Assembly (NCBI GenBank): GCA_947625055.1
Contig: CANQMT010000007.1
Location: 31,796-95,795, forward strand
Length of the DNA stretch: 64,000 nucleotides
Source of the DNA: an uncultured Monoglobus sp.
GTDB lineage: Bacteria > Bacillota > Clostridia > Monoglobales > Monoglobaceae
Direction: 5' to 3'
Below the pieces are notes generated by a model, which did not search any database, was not told the DNA's origin, and saw nothing but the letters and a program-made list of their open reading frames with translations. The first letter of the stretch is position 1. Every line of letters begins with the position of its first letter. Both the position numbers and the translations under genes were made by a program. Positions 36,049 to 45,133 of the stretch are shown piece after piece.

Positions 36049-38451
36049 ATGAGCTTTTTTGGAAAATTGTTTTCCGGCAAAGACAAGGAGAACAATGAGT
36101 CGGATTACCTTGATCGGGCTTACGGGAGCCTGGGAGATGACGCGGATCTGAATCCGGATAATATTCTGGACAGAAACGCCGCCGCTACGGGATCCGAAGA
36201 TTTATACGGCGAAATTTACACCGCGGAGGGATCCGACGGTGATTTTGGCGTTGAATTATCCGCTGACTATGACGGCGGGGCGTTAACCGACGCTTATGGA
36301 GACGATACAGAAGATATTACCGACGAGCGCGGGGAATACGCCGTAATCGAAAACGACGGCGCCGAATACGATATTGACGCCGAGTACGAAGAGACGGTGC
36401 CCGACGAGGCGGACGAGTATGATATTGACGAGATATACGGCGCCGCCGCCGAAGAAGAAGCGCATGACGAGGGAATGTCCGTTTATGATGACGGCCCGGC
36501 CGATGAAACGGAAGAATATGACGCGGACAGCGCTTACGCGGCGCTTTCAAAGCTTAAAGGCGATACCGATGAAATGGATGTTGACGAGATCTTCCGAGCC
36601 ATGAACGAGGCGGGAGAATATGCGGAACTGCTGAAAGCCGAGTCTGAATCGGATGACGTATACACAGCCGAAACAGCGGCCGAGTATGACGCAGAAGATA
36701 CGGAGCCTTACGGAACTGAATATGCGGCTCCTGAAAAATCGGAGGCCGATGACGGATATGACGGCAGTTTCGGCAGCCTTGATTCGATAGGCATGTATGA
36801 TGATAATTCGTATCATGATCCGTTCTCGCTGCAGAACGCGCATAACCTTATCTCGCAGGATGATCTGGCAGCGTCGTCGCTGCTTAACACCGATATTGAC
36901 AAGGAAACTTTATATTCCGCGTATGCGCCAAAGAGCATGCGTCCGAAGATAACCGAGACTTCGTATTACGACCTCGATGAGCCTGTTGAAGAAGAAACGC
37001 CGGAGCAGGGGGCTGTTAAAAAATTCTTCACCAAAAAGAAGAAGTGGATCATCGGGATCGCGGCTGCCGCGGCGGTTATTGCCGTTACGGTCGGCGCTCT
37101 GATGTTTGCTCAGTATAAGCTTGATCCGCTTAAAGGTTACACCGAGACTTATATAACAAAAGGAAATATAATCAAGACAATGGAGGCGGGCGGAAGCGTT
37201 GAGCCAAACGCCAGATACAATATAATCCCCATGGTGAGCGGCACCATAACAGAGTCCCCTTTGAGTGCTGGAGACATTGTTCGCGCCGGGGAACTTGTTT
37301 ATAAGATAGACGACACGAACGCTCAGATCGCCGTTCAGCAGGCGCAGAACGCGGTCAACAGGGCTCAGAACGCGGGCACTGCCTCATCGTCCGTCGAGAA
37401 ATTAAAAATATACGCGAACGCCACGGGCGTTATAAATAATTTGAGCATATCCGCCGGAAGCCGGGTCACGGGCGGTCAGATCGCTACGATAACTCAGGCG
37501 AACGGCACGGAGATAGGACTTATCCCTTCTGTTACCGGAACGGTCGAGAGCGTGAGTGTGCGTAACGGCTCGAATGTTACCTCGGGTCAGGTCGTGGCTA
37601 CGCTGACGAGCGACAGTAGCTCGTCCGGGATTTCGGCCGAGGACAGACAAAACAACATAACCGCTGCAAACCTCGCGCTTGAGCAGGCGCAGAAGGATCT
37701 TGAAAATTATAAGATCGCATCCCCGGTTGACGGCACGATCCTTGTGAAAAACGCCAAAGTCGGCGACAGTGTTATTGCCGGTCAGAGCGATACTCCGCTG
37801 ATGGTTATAGGCGATATGAGCAAGATGAAGTTCACGATCGAGGTCGATGAGCTTGATATATGGAACATAGAACTTGGACAGACTGTTGTAATTACGGCAA
37901 ACGCGCTTCCCGGAGAAACTTTCAGCGGCGAGATCACCAATATCGCCGGCGAAGGCGACAAGAAGGGCGAGGGCGTTACGGCATACAAAGTTGAGATCAC
38001 CGTTTCAGAGCCCGGAAAGCTAAAGTCGGGCATGAACGTTGACGCGAAGATCATCATAAACTCCGCCATAAACGTGCTGTCTCTTCCCGAGGCCGCCCTT
38101 TATGAGTCGGACGGCGAGAACGCGCTTGTTATCACGGACAGCGATTCGGGAGACGAGGTTGACCGTTCCGAATATCCGAATATCACCGTTCCAAAGGGAT
38201 ATAAGCTTGTCAAAGTGAAATACGGCGTCAGCGACGGCACGGATGTAGAGATCGTGTCGGGACTAAGCGTGGGCGATGCGGTTCTTTATAAGGCTGAGGA
38301 AAACGGGGAACGATCCGACGGACAGCCCGCCGCCACAGCGCAGCCGAGACCGACGGCTGATGCGCAGTCGGTCGCCGATCCTGCCGCGGACGACGGCGAA
38401 AATGTTAAATCAACCGGAAAGTCGGCAACAGACGAGGGTCTTGATGTTTAA
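36049..38451 (+). CDS. Giant membrane-fusion (HlyD/MacA-type) adaptor with a long acidic cytoplasmic region
   Basis: 800 residues. Residues 1 to about 320 are very acidic and rich in Asp, Glu, Tyr and Ala, with no hydrophobic segment, so they should be cytoplasmic and mostly disordered. A KKKK stretch and one membrane helix (about 333-353) follow. The outer part has four lipoyl-like segments, near 390-421, 453-484, 490-521 and 552-588. A beta-barrel domain follows from about 593, and the tail (about 760-800) is Ala/Pro/Asp-rich. The lipoyl and barrel domains identify a periplasmic-adaptor-type protein, which in Gram-positives works with ABC exporters. It is 41 bases upstream of an FtsX/MacB-like permease. 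Typical members have about 400-500 residues. Confidence 0.82.
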   Translation: MSFFGKLFSGKDKENNESDYLDRAYGSLGDDADLNPDNILDRNAAATGSEDLYGEIYTAEGSDGDFGVELSADYDGGALTDAYGDDTEDITDERGEYAVIENDGAEYDIDAEYEETVPDEADEYDIDEIYGAAAEEEAHDEGMSVYDDGPADETEEYDADSAYAALSKLKGDTDEMDVDEIFRAMNEAGEYAELLKAESESDDVYTAETAAEYDAEDTEPYGTEYAAPEKSEADDGYDGSFGSLDSIGMYDDNSYHDPFSLQNAHNLISQDDLAASSLLNTDIDKETLYSAYAPKSMRPKITETSYYDLDEPVEEETPEQGAVKKFFTKKKKWIIGIAAAAAVIAVTVGALMFAQYKLDPLKGYTETYITKGNIIKTMEAGGSVEPNARYNIIPMVSGTITESPLSAGDIVRAGELVYKIDDTNAQIAVQQAQNAVNRAQNAGTASSSVEKLKIYANATGVINNLSISAGSRVTGGQIATITQANGTEIGLIPSVTGTVESVSVRNGSNVTSGQVVATLTSDSSSSGISAEDRQNNITAANLALEQAQKDLENYKIASPVDGTILVKNAKVGDSVIAGQSDTPLMVIGDMSKMKFTIEVDELDIWNIELGQTVVITANALPGETFSGEITNIAGEGDKKGEGVTAYKVEITVSEPGKLKSGMNVDAKIIINSAINVLSLPEAALYESDGENALVITDSDSGDEVDRSEYPNITVPKGYKLVKVKYGVSDGTDVEIVSGLSVGDAVLYKAEENGERSDGQPAATAQPRPTADAQSVADPAADDGENVKSTGKSATDEGLDV

Positions 38452-38491
38452 TGATAAAAGATCTGTTATAGGATATAGGTATTGAGGTTGT

Positions 38492-39667
38492 ATGCAGATG
38501 TTTAAAAAGCAAGGCGCAGAGCGAAGCAAAAAAAGCGTTCGTTTCGCCCGCGCGGCTAAGGCGGCCCGGGAAGGCGCGAAAAGCGGCCTTTCCCGAATTA
38601 AACTGAATAAAACTCAGGCGAGCTTTGTGTTAATCGCTTTCGCGGCGGCAGTTTGCGCCGCGGCGGCGGTTGGGCTCGCTTTAAACTCGTTCGCTTTGGG
38701 TGAAGGCTTTAAATTCAGTCCTTTCGGCGGAGACGCGGTCATACTCGAGGACCTCGGCGGCGCCGGCATAACCCTTTCGGGAGCGGAGGAATTTGTCCAA
38801 AAAAACAAGGCTGATTTTGAGGCTGTTGTGCCGCTTAAAACGGCGGAAGGATTTGAACTGCGCGGCAGCGCGGGATCCCGTAAGGACGGTCGTGTGACGG
38901 TGACAAACGAAGGATTGTTTGACCTTGGCGGCGTAACCGTTGAACAAGGAGTGCAGCTTACCGCGTCCGATTTTGATCGCAGCGCGGCGCTTGTCTCGGC
39001 TGATGTTTCGGCGGAGCTTTTCGGAGAGGCCGACCCTGTGGGAGGCAGCGTTAAGATAAACAACCGTCCTTATACGGTTGTCGGCATATTCAGCAGTGAT
39101 TACGGCGCGGAAAATCTCGGCGACGTGATCCTGCCCGGCGGCGCTTCGCGAATGCTGCTTGGCACGGCGGAAGTCGGAAGATATGTTTTTATTACATCAG
39201 ACGGCGTTTCAGCAGCCGAGAGCAAGATCAAAACGTTTGCCGAATCGGCTTCGGGCAGGCTTAAAACCGGCGATTACTCGATCACTGCGGGGCCCGGAAC
39301 CGACGGAGGCGGAACGGGCGCGAAATCGGTCGTCTATATCGTTATGCTGATAATATGCGGGATCGTTCTTCTGATGTTCCTTTTGTTCCCGGCAAGGAGC
39401 GGGGAAACGCCGCGAAGCTTAAAGAATGAAATTATTTACAGGGTGTCGCGCAGCCTTTGCGCCGCGCTTATACCCGCGTTTGCAGGAACCGTTGCCGGCG
39501 CGGCTTTGGGAGTTTGCGCGGCGTTCGCTTATACCCGCGTTTGCGGTGTGCCGATGTTTGTCTCGGCAGCGGAAATACTCATGCCCGCGGGCGCGGCATT
39601 GGTCTTGGCTTTGATTTTGGCCGCAGTGTCGGCTTTCTTGAGATTTGGCGGTGATAAGAATGCCTAA
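38492..39667 (+). CDS. FtsX/MacB-like permease protein
   Basis: 391 residues. A basic N-terminus (about 1-43) is followed by a membrane helix at about 45-69 and an extracellular domain (about 75-275) with NNRPYTVVGIFSSD, similar to the MacB periplasmic core. Three membrane helices lie near 279-300, 325-350 and 360-384, giving the 1+3 topology of FtsX/MacB. Such permeases export lipopeptides or transmit signals with a cytoplasmic ATPase. No ATPase gene lies beside it. An ATG at 38498 is better spaced from GAGG and could be the true start. It overlaps the next gene by 8 bases. Confidence 0.72.
   Translation: MQMFKKQGAERSKKSVRFARAAKAAREGAKSGLSRIKLNKTQASFVLIAFAAAVCAAAAVGLALNSFALGEGFKFSPFGGDAVILEDLGGAGITLSGAEEFVQKNKADFEAVVPLKTAEGFELRGSAGSRKDGRVTVTNEGLFDLGGVTVEQGVQLTASDFDRSAALVSADVSAELFGEADPVGGSVKINNRPYTVVGIFSSDYGAENLGDVILPGGASRMLLGTAEVGRYVFITSDGVSAAESKIKTFAESASGRLKTGDYSITAGPGTDGGGTGAKSVVYIVMLIICGIVLLMFLLFPARSGETPRSLKNEIIYRVSRSLCAALIPAFAGTVAGAALGVCAAFAYTRVCGVPMFVSAAEILMPAGAALVLALILAAVSAFLRFGGDKNA
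39465..39544 (+). repeat. 19-bp exact direct repeat inside the permease gene
   Basis: CGCTTATACCCGCGTTTGC occurs at 39465-39483 and again at 39526-39544. The copies start 61 bases apart and so are read in different frames, giving different peptides. Confidence 0.8.
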
Positions 39668-41216
39668 GCTTATTTCCGCGATACGAAGTTATATTGACAG
39701 CCGCAGCGGTGAAGACGACAAGGAAACGAGATTTTTTGAAATAATAAAACCCAAAACGATGATAATACGAACCGTTTGGTGCGGAATTATTGCCGCGGCG
39801 GTTTTTGTGCTCTCGAAATGGGTCTATGATACCTTGTCAAGCCGTTCGGACGTGTCGGCAATAGCCGCCGCGCTCACGGCTTTTCTTGTGGTCGTGGTTT
39901 ACGCCGGAATTCTGATCAAAAAAATTATGGATCGGTTTAAGTTTATTATAAAAGAAGATCGGGAAATAATACGGAATATCGTCGGCGGCACTATGATCAC
40001 CTGCGACGACGACTTTTTTACCATAAAAAAATGCACGCCGATGTTCTATGATATGCTCGGCTATAATCGCGGCGAGATATTGGAACGTTACCGCCGCGAG
40101 TTTGATAAAATGCTGGTGGGCGACGAGTCGCGGCTTGAGTTCGCGAAGCTCAAGCACAAGCTGCATGAATGCGGACACGCGCAGGCGCGCTACAAGCTTT
40201 TAAAAGGCGACGGCTCAGAGCTTTGGGTCGCTGTCCGCAGCTTTCTCGTTAAAGGCATAGGGCGCGATCCGTCGGTCTACACTGTTCTTTTGGATATTTC
40301 GCGGGAAATGAATTTGCAGCAGCGTTATATGCTCGCGGAGGCAAGAAACAAAATTGTGCTTGAGAACATAAACAGCGGCATATTCGAGTGGGACCTGATG
40401 CGGAACACCATTGAGATCTCCGATCAGATGGAGCGCAGATTTTTCGGCAGGGAAGCGGGCAATGTCATTTCCGCGGCGCTTGTAAGGCGCTATATTGACG
40501 CCGAGGATTTCAGGCTGCTCAGCGAGAAGCTCGTGTCGATGAGAAACAACAATACCGATAAGATCGAGATGACTTTGAAACTCAAGAACGCGGACGGAAC
40601 ATACACTCATTCGGATGTGAGCCTTATCGCGGTGCGCGACAACAACAATGTCGCGGTCCGCGCGGTGGGAATTCTGATCGATGTCGAGGAGCGCCACCAA
40701 AGAGAGGAAAAGCTCCGCGGCGAGGCGAGCCGCGACTCGCTTACCGGAATTTACAACAAGGGCGCGACCCAGAAGCTCATCGAGAGCGCAATAGAGCTGA
40801 GATCCGAACAGGAACACGCTTTGATCCTGTTCGATGTGGATAATTTTAAATCGGTCAACGACACATTCGGCCACGGCGTGGGCGACGAGACGATCAAAAA
40901 GGTCGCGGATCTGCTTGGCGGCACGTTTTGCCGAGGCAGCATAGCTGGCAGAATAGGCGGCGACGAGTTCATGGTGTTCTGCCGGGGCATCGGCGGAGAT
41001 TACGGACGCCTCAGAATGCTGCTTGACAGGATAAAACAAAACAGGCCCGTGATCGAGGAGGGCGGAAAGCACCGCGAGATCACATTAAGCGCCGGAATTG
41101 CTCTTTATCGGAAGGACGGCGTGACTTATGACGAGCTCTATAAAAACGCCGATATCGCCTTATATAAGGCGAAAAACTCCGGCAAAAACCGCTATGAGTT
41201 CTACAGCGAGCTTTAA
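39660..41216 (+). CDS. Membrane-bound diguanylate cyclase with PAS-like sensor domains
   Basis: 518 residues from the ATG at 39660. Two membrane helices (about 36-60 and 66-92) are followed by two PAS-like regions (about 105-220 and 228-345) and a GGDEF domain (about 350-515). The active motif RIGGDEFMVF is intact, so it should make cyclic di-GMP. No RxxD inhibitory site is seen just before it. It overlaps the permease gene by 8 bases, which suggests that sensing or export is tied to c-di-GMP. No EAL or HD-GYP gene is in the window. Confidence 0.88.
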   Translation: MPKLISAIRSYIDSRSGEDDKETRFFEIIKPKTMIIRTVWCGIIAAAVFVLSKWVYDTLSSRSDVSAIAAALTAFLVVVVYAGILIKKIMDRFKFIIKEDREIIRNIVGGTMITCDDDFFTIKKCTPMFYDMLGYNRGEILERYRREFDKMLVGDESRLEFAKLKHKLHECGHAQARYKLLKGDGSELWVAVRSFLVKGIGRDPSVYTVLLDISREMNLQQRYMLAEARNKIVLENINSGIFEWDLMRNTIEISDQMERRFFGREAGNVISAALVRRYIDAEDFRLLSEKLVSMRNNNTDKIEMTLKLKNADGTYTHSDVSLIAVRDNNNVAVRAVGILIDVEERHQREEKLRGEASRDSLTGIYNKGATQKLIESAIELRSEQEHALILFDVDNFKSVNDTFGHGVGDETIKKVADLLGGTFCRGSIAGRIGGDEFMVFCRGIGGDYGRLRMLLDRIKQNRPVIEEGGKHREITLSAGIALYRKDGVTYDELYKNADIALYKAKNSGKNRYEFYSEL

Positions 41217-41243
41217 AAGACGCGCGGCAGGCGCGTCTTTTTT
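41215..41243 (+). terminator. Rho-independent terminator after the diguanylate cyclase gene
   Basis: AAAAGACGCGC (41215-41225) pairs exactly with GCGCGTCTTTT (41231-41241) around GGCAG, and the T-run continues to 41243. The stop codon overlaps the stem. Confidence 0.85.
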
Positions 41244-41314
41244 GTGTGAGCGTTCCGCGGAGAGGCTTTCGGGGGAGCTTGATAAAAAAACTGTAAAAAA
41301 TATTCAAAATATGC

Positions 41315-41343
41315 TTGCTTATTGGAAAAACTTGAGTTATAAT
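41315..41343 (+). promoter_or_regulatory. Sigma-A promoter of the KDPG aldolase-KDG kinase operon
   Basis: TTGCTT (41315-41320), 17-base spacer, TATAAT (41338-41343). The aldolase ATG is at 41418. Confidence 0.65.
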
Positions 41344-41417
41344 ATACATGAAATAAAAGATTTCGGGGAAATCTGAAGCTTATTAAAAATTTTTAATATT
41401 TATTAGGAGGAGTAAAA

Positions 41418-42065
41418 ATGGATAAACAACAGGTTTTAACAAAAATGACAGACGCGGGTCTGGTTGCGGTGGTACGCGCAGGCAGCGCAGAGGAAGCCAT
41501 TAGAATTTCCGACGCTTGCTTAGAGGGCGGCTGCCCCTCGATCGAGCTGACATTCACGGTTCCGGGCGCGCACAAGGTTATTGAGGCTCTGGCCGCCAAG
41601 TATACCCACGGCGAGATGCTTCTGGGCGCGGGCACGGTTCTTGATTCCGAGACGGCGAGACAGGCTATCCTCTCGGGCGCGAACTTCATCGTAAGCCCCG
41701 GATTTAACGCCGAGGCCGCTAAGCTCTGCAACCGTTACGCTGTTCCCTACATGCCCGGCACAATGACGTTTACCGAGATACTCACCGCTATGGAAGCCGG
41801 CGTTGATATCTGTAAGGTATTTCCCGGCGACATCGTGGGCCCCAACTTCATTAAAGATGTAAGAGGTCCTCTGCCTCAGGCCAAGCTGATGCCCACAGGC
41901 GGCGTTGACGTAAACAACGTTGACAAGTGGATCAACGCGGGCGCCGTTGCCGTAGGAGCAGGCTCGGCACTCACAAAGGGCGCGAAGACGGGCGATTATG
42001 CCGACATAACAAAGACGGCCAAAGAGTTCATCAAGAATATCAAGGCTGCGCGCGCGGCTCTGTAA
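41418..42065 (+). CDS. eda: KDPG/KHG aldolase
   Basis: 215 residues. The Schiff-base lysine lies in DICKVFPGDIVGPNFIKD, and the catalytic Glu in the family motif IELTFTVPGA. GAGTVLDSETA and MPTGGVDVNNV bind phosphate. It splits 2-keto-3-deoxy-6-phosphogluconate into pyruvate and glyceraldehyde-3-phosphate. A strong AGGAGGAG site precedes it. With the next gene it completes a uronate (pectin or alginate) breakdown step; uronate isomerases and reductases are not in the window. Confidence 0.93.
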   Translation: MDKQQVLTKMTDAGLVAVVRAGSAEEAIRISDACLEGGCPSIELTFTVPGAHKVIEALAAKYTHGEMLLGAGTVLDSETARQAILSGANFIVSPGFNAEAAKLCNRYAVPYMPGTMTFTEILTAMEAGVDICKVFPGDIVGPNFIKDVRGPLPQAKLMPTGGVDVNNVDKWINAGAVAVGAGSALTKGAKTGDYADITKTAKEFIKNIKAARAAL

Positions 42066-42119
42066 GCTTTAAGTTTGTAAAAGAATTACTTATTTTATTT
42101 CAAAAGGAGAATATTTACA

Positions 42120-43151
42120 ATGGCAAAAGTTGTTACAATGGGCGAAATTATGCTCAGATTATCCACACCCAATAACGAGAAGTTTATTCAGGCTGACGAG
42201 TTTGACGTAAACTACGGCGGCGGCGAGGCTAACGTTGCGGTATCTCTGGCCAACTACGGCCATGACGCCGAGTTCGTTACGGCTGTTCCCGACAACCCGA
42301 TCGGCGAGTGCGCCGTTGCGGCTCTGCGCAAGATGAACGTTAAGACCGACAACATCGCGAGATGCGGCGAGAGACTGGGCATCTACTACCTCGAGACAGG
42401 CGCTTCGATGAGAGCCTCGAACGTTGTTTATGACAGAGCTCATTCTTCAATCTCGACAGCCACCGAGGCTGATTTTGATTTTGACAAGATCTTTGACGGC
42501 GCGGATTGGTTCCACTTCACGGGCATTACCCCCGCTGTTTCGGACGCTGCCGCCGAGCTGACGGAAGCCGCTCTTAAAGCCGCCAAGGCTAAGGGCGTTA
42601 AGGTTTCGGTTGACCTCAACTTCCGCAAGAAGCTGTGGTCGAGCGAGAAGGCTCAGAAGATCATGACAAACCTGATGCAGTATGTTGACGTTTGCATAGG
42701 CAACGAGGAAGACGCCGAGAAGGTACTCGGCTTCAAGCCCGGCAACACAGACGTTACAAGCGGCGACCTCGAGCTCGCCGGCTACGAGGATATCTTCAAG
42801 CAGATGGTTGAAAAGTTTAACTTCGAGTATGTTATAAGCTCGCTGCGCGTAAGCCATTCTGCTTCCGACAACGGCTGGTCGGCATGCATCTACTCAAGAG
42901 ACACCAAGGAATTCTATCACTCCAGAGAGTACAGAATTTCTCCCATCGTTGACCGCGTAGGCGGCGGCGACTCGTTCGCGGGCGGCACGATCTGCGGCTT
43001 CGTTGACGGAAAGAACTTTAAGGACGCTCTCGAGTTCGGCGTTGCGGCTTCGGCTCTCAAGCACACTATCCCCGGCGACTTCAATCTTGTTACCCGCGCG
43101 GATGTTGAGAACCTGGCAGGCGGCGACGGCAGCGGCCGTGTTCAGAGATAA
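42120..43151 (+). CDS. kdgK: 2-keto-3-deoxygluconate kinase (PfkB family)
   Basis: 343 residues beginning MAKVVTMGEIMLRLSTPNNE. VNYGGGEANVAVSLANYG is the N-terminal sugar-binding motif of PfkB kinases, and RVGGGDSFAGG the C-terminal anion-hole motif with the catalytic Asp. It makes the substrate of the upstream aldolase. Codon choice here uses more AAG and GAG with very regular synonymous codons, a sign of high expression. Confidence 0.9.
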   Translation: MAKVVTMGEIMLRLSTPNNEKFIQADEFDVNYGGGEANVAVSLANYGHDAEFVTAVPDNPIGECAVAALRKMNVKTDNIARCGERLGIYYLETGASMRASNVVYDRAHSSISTATEADFDFDKIFDGADWFHFTGITPAVSDAAAELTEAALKAAKAKGVKVSVDLNFRKKLWSSEKAQKIMTNLMQYVDVCIGNEEDAEKVLGFKPGNTDVTSGDLELAGYEDIFKQMVEKFNFEYVISSLRVSHSASDNGWSACIYSRDTKEFYHSREYRISPIVDRVGGGDSFAGGTICGFVDGKNFKDALEFGVAASALKHTIPGDFNLVTRADVENLAGGDGSGRVQR

Positions 43152-43167
43152 TTTTAAGCGGTTTAAA

Positions 43168-43193
43168 GGCTCCCGATTTTCGGGAGTCTTTTT
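43168..43193 (+). terminator. Rho-independent terminator after KDG kinase
   Basis: GGCTCCCGA pairs with TCGGGAGTC around a TTT loop (43168-43188, one G-T pair), followed by TTTTT. Confidence 0.85.
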
Positions 43194-43265
43194 GTGTTGA
43201 TTTTATTTTGGAAATATGATAAAATATTTATAAAGATATTAAAATTTTTTCCGGGAATGATTTTT

Positions 43266-43814
43266 ATGAGCGACTATATCCTTACATACGGCGGCAAAAA
43301 AGTCACGCCTCTTGAGCCGAAGGCTGAACAAATCGATATTTCGGACATCGCGCATGCGCTGTCTATGATCCCGCGCGCCAACGGGCATTTGAAATACTTT
43401 TATACCGTGGCTCAGCACAGCATGAACTGCGCGGCCGAGGCCGAGGCGCGGGGGTTTTCGGCAAAAGTGCGCCTTGCCTGCCTGCTGCACGACGCAAGCG
43501 AGGCGTATCTTTCGGACGTTGTCCGCCCGATCAAAAACGCTATGACCGATTATCTCAGAATTGAAAAGGGTCTTCAGGAATGTATATATAACAAATACAT
43601 CGGGGATCTTACAGATGAGGAGCGCGGCAAAATAGCCGCGGTTGACGACGCGGTGCTTTATCACGAATTTTTAAACATCAACGGCGTCGCTCTCGAGGAC
43701 GGCGCGGCGGAGATATTCGGCGCTCTTGATTTTGAGCTCCGCCCCCGCGAGTTTATCGAAAAAAGCTTCAAAGAAAAGTTCTGCGGGCTTCACAAAGCCG
43801 TGGCAAACGAATAA
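43266..43814 (+). CDS. HD-domain phosphohydrolase (YfbR-like)
   Basis: 182 residues. The metal ligands appear in TVAQHSMNCA (His), CLLHDASEAYLSD (His-Asp) and AAVDDAVLYHEF. Short HD proteins of this type cleave deoxynucleoside monophosphates or related compounds. The substrate is not certain. The ATG at 43266 has only a weak ribosome site (GGGA); a longer frame begins in the terminator and is unlikely. Confidence 0.78.
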   Translation: MSDYILTYGGKKVTPLEPKAEQIDISDIAHALSMIPRANGHLKYFYTVAQHSMNCAAEAEARGFSAKVRLACLLHDASEAYLSDVVRPIKNAMTDYLRIEKGLQECIYNKYIGDLTDEERGKIAAVDDAVLYHEFLNINGVALEDGAAEIFGALDFELRPREFIEKSFKEKFCGLHKAVANE

Positions 43815-43863
43815 TTTGAAATAATTTTGTGACAAATTTTTTAATAAAATTTTACAATAATTG

Positions 43864-43892
43864 TTGATTTTTTAATTTGTTTAAGATATAAT
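43864..43892 (+). promoter_or_regulatory. Sigma-A promoter of the CdaR-like regulator gene
   Basis: TTGATT (43864-43869), 17-base spacer, TATAAT (43887-43892) in very AT-rich DNA. Confidence 0.7.
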
Positions 43893-43945
43893 AACCATAG
43901 ACAATTGGCAGAAAATATATTTTCAAATTTCAGGGGGTGTTATTT

Positions 43946-45031
43946 GTGCAAGGCAGAGTATTTCAGAACACGCTTGTGCAGCTTAAACGTGAGGTCCAGA
44001 GAACCTTGGGAGTTATTGACGACAGCGATACTATCATCGCGTGCAGCGATGAGGATAAAATAGGCAACACGGTTGACAATATTTTCACCGTTTTTTCGGC
44101 TACGGGCGAGGTCAAGACCGTGGCGGGCGCCTGCTATAAAAAGATCGAGACTTTCAGCAAATGCGAGTATATCGTGTTCTGTGAGGGCGATGACGATGTG
44201 GCCAGAAACGCCTGCTCGTTCCTCGCGGTGAACTTCCTCACGATCAAGCAGTATTATGACGAGAAGTATGATAAGTCGAGCTTTATCAAGAACATAATCG
44301 TTGACAACGTTCTGCCGGGCGATATTCTGTACCGCACTAAGGATCTTCATATAAGCGTTGACGGCAGCAGAGTTGTCTATCTTATCAGAGTTTCGGAGGA
44401 GAACGATCAGGGATATCTTGATATTTTAAACAACATGTTTCCCGACAAGGCAAATGATTATGTTATCAGGATCGACGAGAAGGACGCGGTCGTTGTCAAG
44501 GAATTCCGCGCCGAGCCTGAAAAGGATGAGATAATAGGCATTGCTCAGAATATTTTTGACACCTTGGGAGCGGAGGCGATGATCACGCCGCTGATCGGAA
44601 TTTCAACCGTGACCGAAAAGATCCAGGATCTCTCACAGGCTTACAGAGAATCGAGGATAGCCCTTGAGGTCGGCAAGGTGTTCGATACCGAGAAAGACAT
44701 TATCTGCTATGACAATCTGGGCATAGGCCGTCTTATTTATCAGCTCCCGACCACGCTCTGCGAGCTTTTCCTCAACGAGGTGTTCAAGAAGGAGTCGATC
44801 AACGTTCTTGACAGCGAGACGATATACACCATTCAAAAGTTCTTTGAGAATAACCTGAATGTTTCGGAGACTTCGAGAAAGCTGTTTGTTCACAGAAACA
44901 CGCTGGTTTACAGGCTTGACAAGATAAAGAAGCTTACGGGCCTTGATTTGAGAGAGTTTGACGATGCGATCATATTCAAGGTTGCGATGATGGTCAACAA
45001 GTACCTTTCATCTCAGCCCACAAGATTATAG
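43946..45031 (+). CDS. CdaR/PucR family transcription regulator
   Basis: 361 residues from a GTG at 43946, eight bases after GGGGG. The C-terminus (about 295-355) is the PucR-type helix-turn-helix: FFENNLNVSETSRKLFVHRN followed by LVYRLDKIKKLTGLD. The N-terminal and middle parts have the mixed fold of the CdaR family (GGDEF-like central region without active residues). Family members respond to sugar acids or other metabolites; here the ligand is unknown. The KDG genes upstream belong to a different transcript but are possible targets. Confidence 0.85.
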   Translation: MQGRVFQNTLVQLKREVQRTLGVIDDSDTIIACSDEDKIGNTVDNIFTVFSATGEVKTVAGACYKKIETFSKCEYIVFCEGDDDVARNACSFLAVNFLTIKQYYDEKYDKSSFIKNIIVDNVLPGDILYRTKDLHISVDGSRVVYLIRVSEENDQGYLDILNNMFPDKANDYVIRIDEKDAVVVKEFRAEPEKDEIIGIAQNIFDTLGAEAMITPLIGISTVTEKIQDLSQAYRESRIALEVGKVFDTEKDIICYDNLGIGRLIYQLPTTLCELFLNEVFKKESINVLDSETIYTIQKFFENNLNVSETSRKLFVHRNTLVYRLDKIKKLTGLDLREFDDAIIFKVAMMVNKYLSSQPTRL

Positions 45032-45066
45032 TAATATTTCAGATCATTCATAAATATGATAATTCG

Positions 45067-45110
45067 GGGCGGCACGGCGGCATAATGTCCGCCTGCCCGC
45101 CCTTGTGATT
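45067..45110 (+). terminator. GC-rich stem-loop terminator after the regulator gene
   Basis: A long stem formed by GGGCGGCACGGCGG and CCGCCTGCCCGCCC, with small bulges and an 8-base loop, spans 45067-45102. TTGTGATTTT follows. Confidence 0.6.
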
Positions 45111-45133
45111 TTAATCAGATCCGGAGGAAAATT

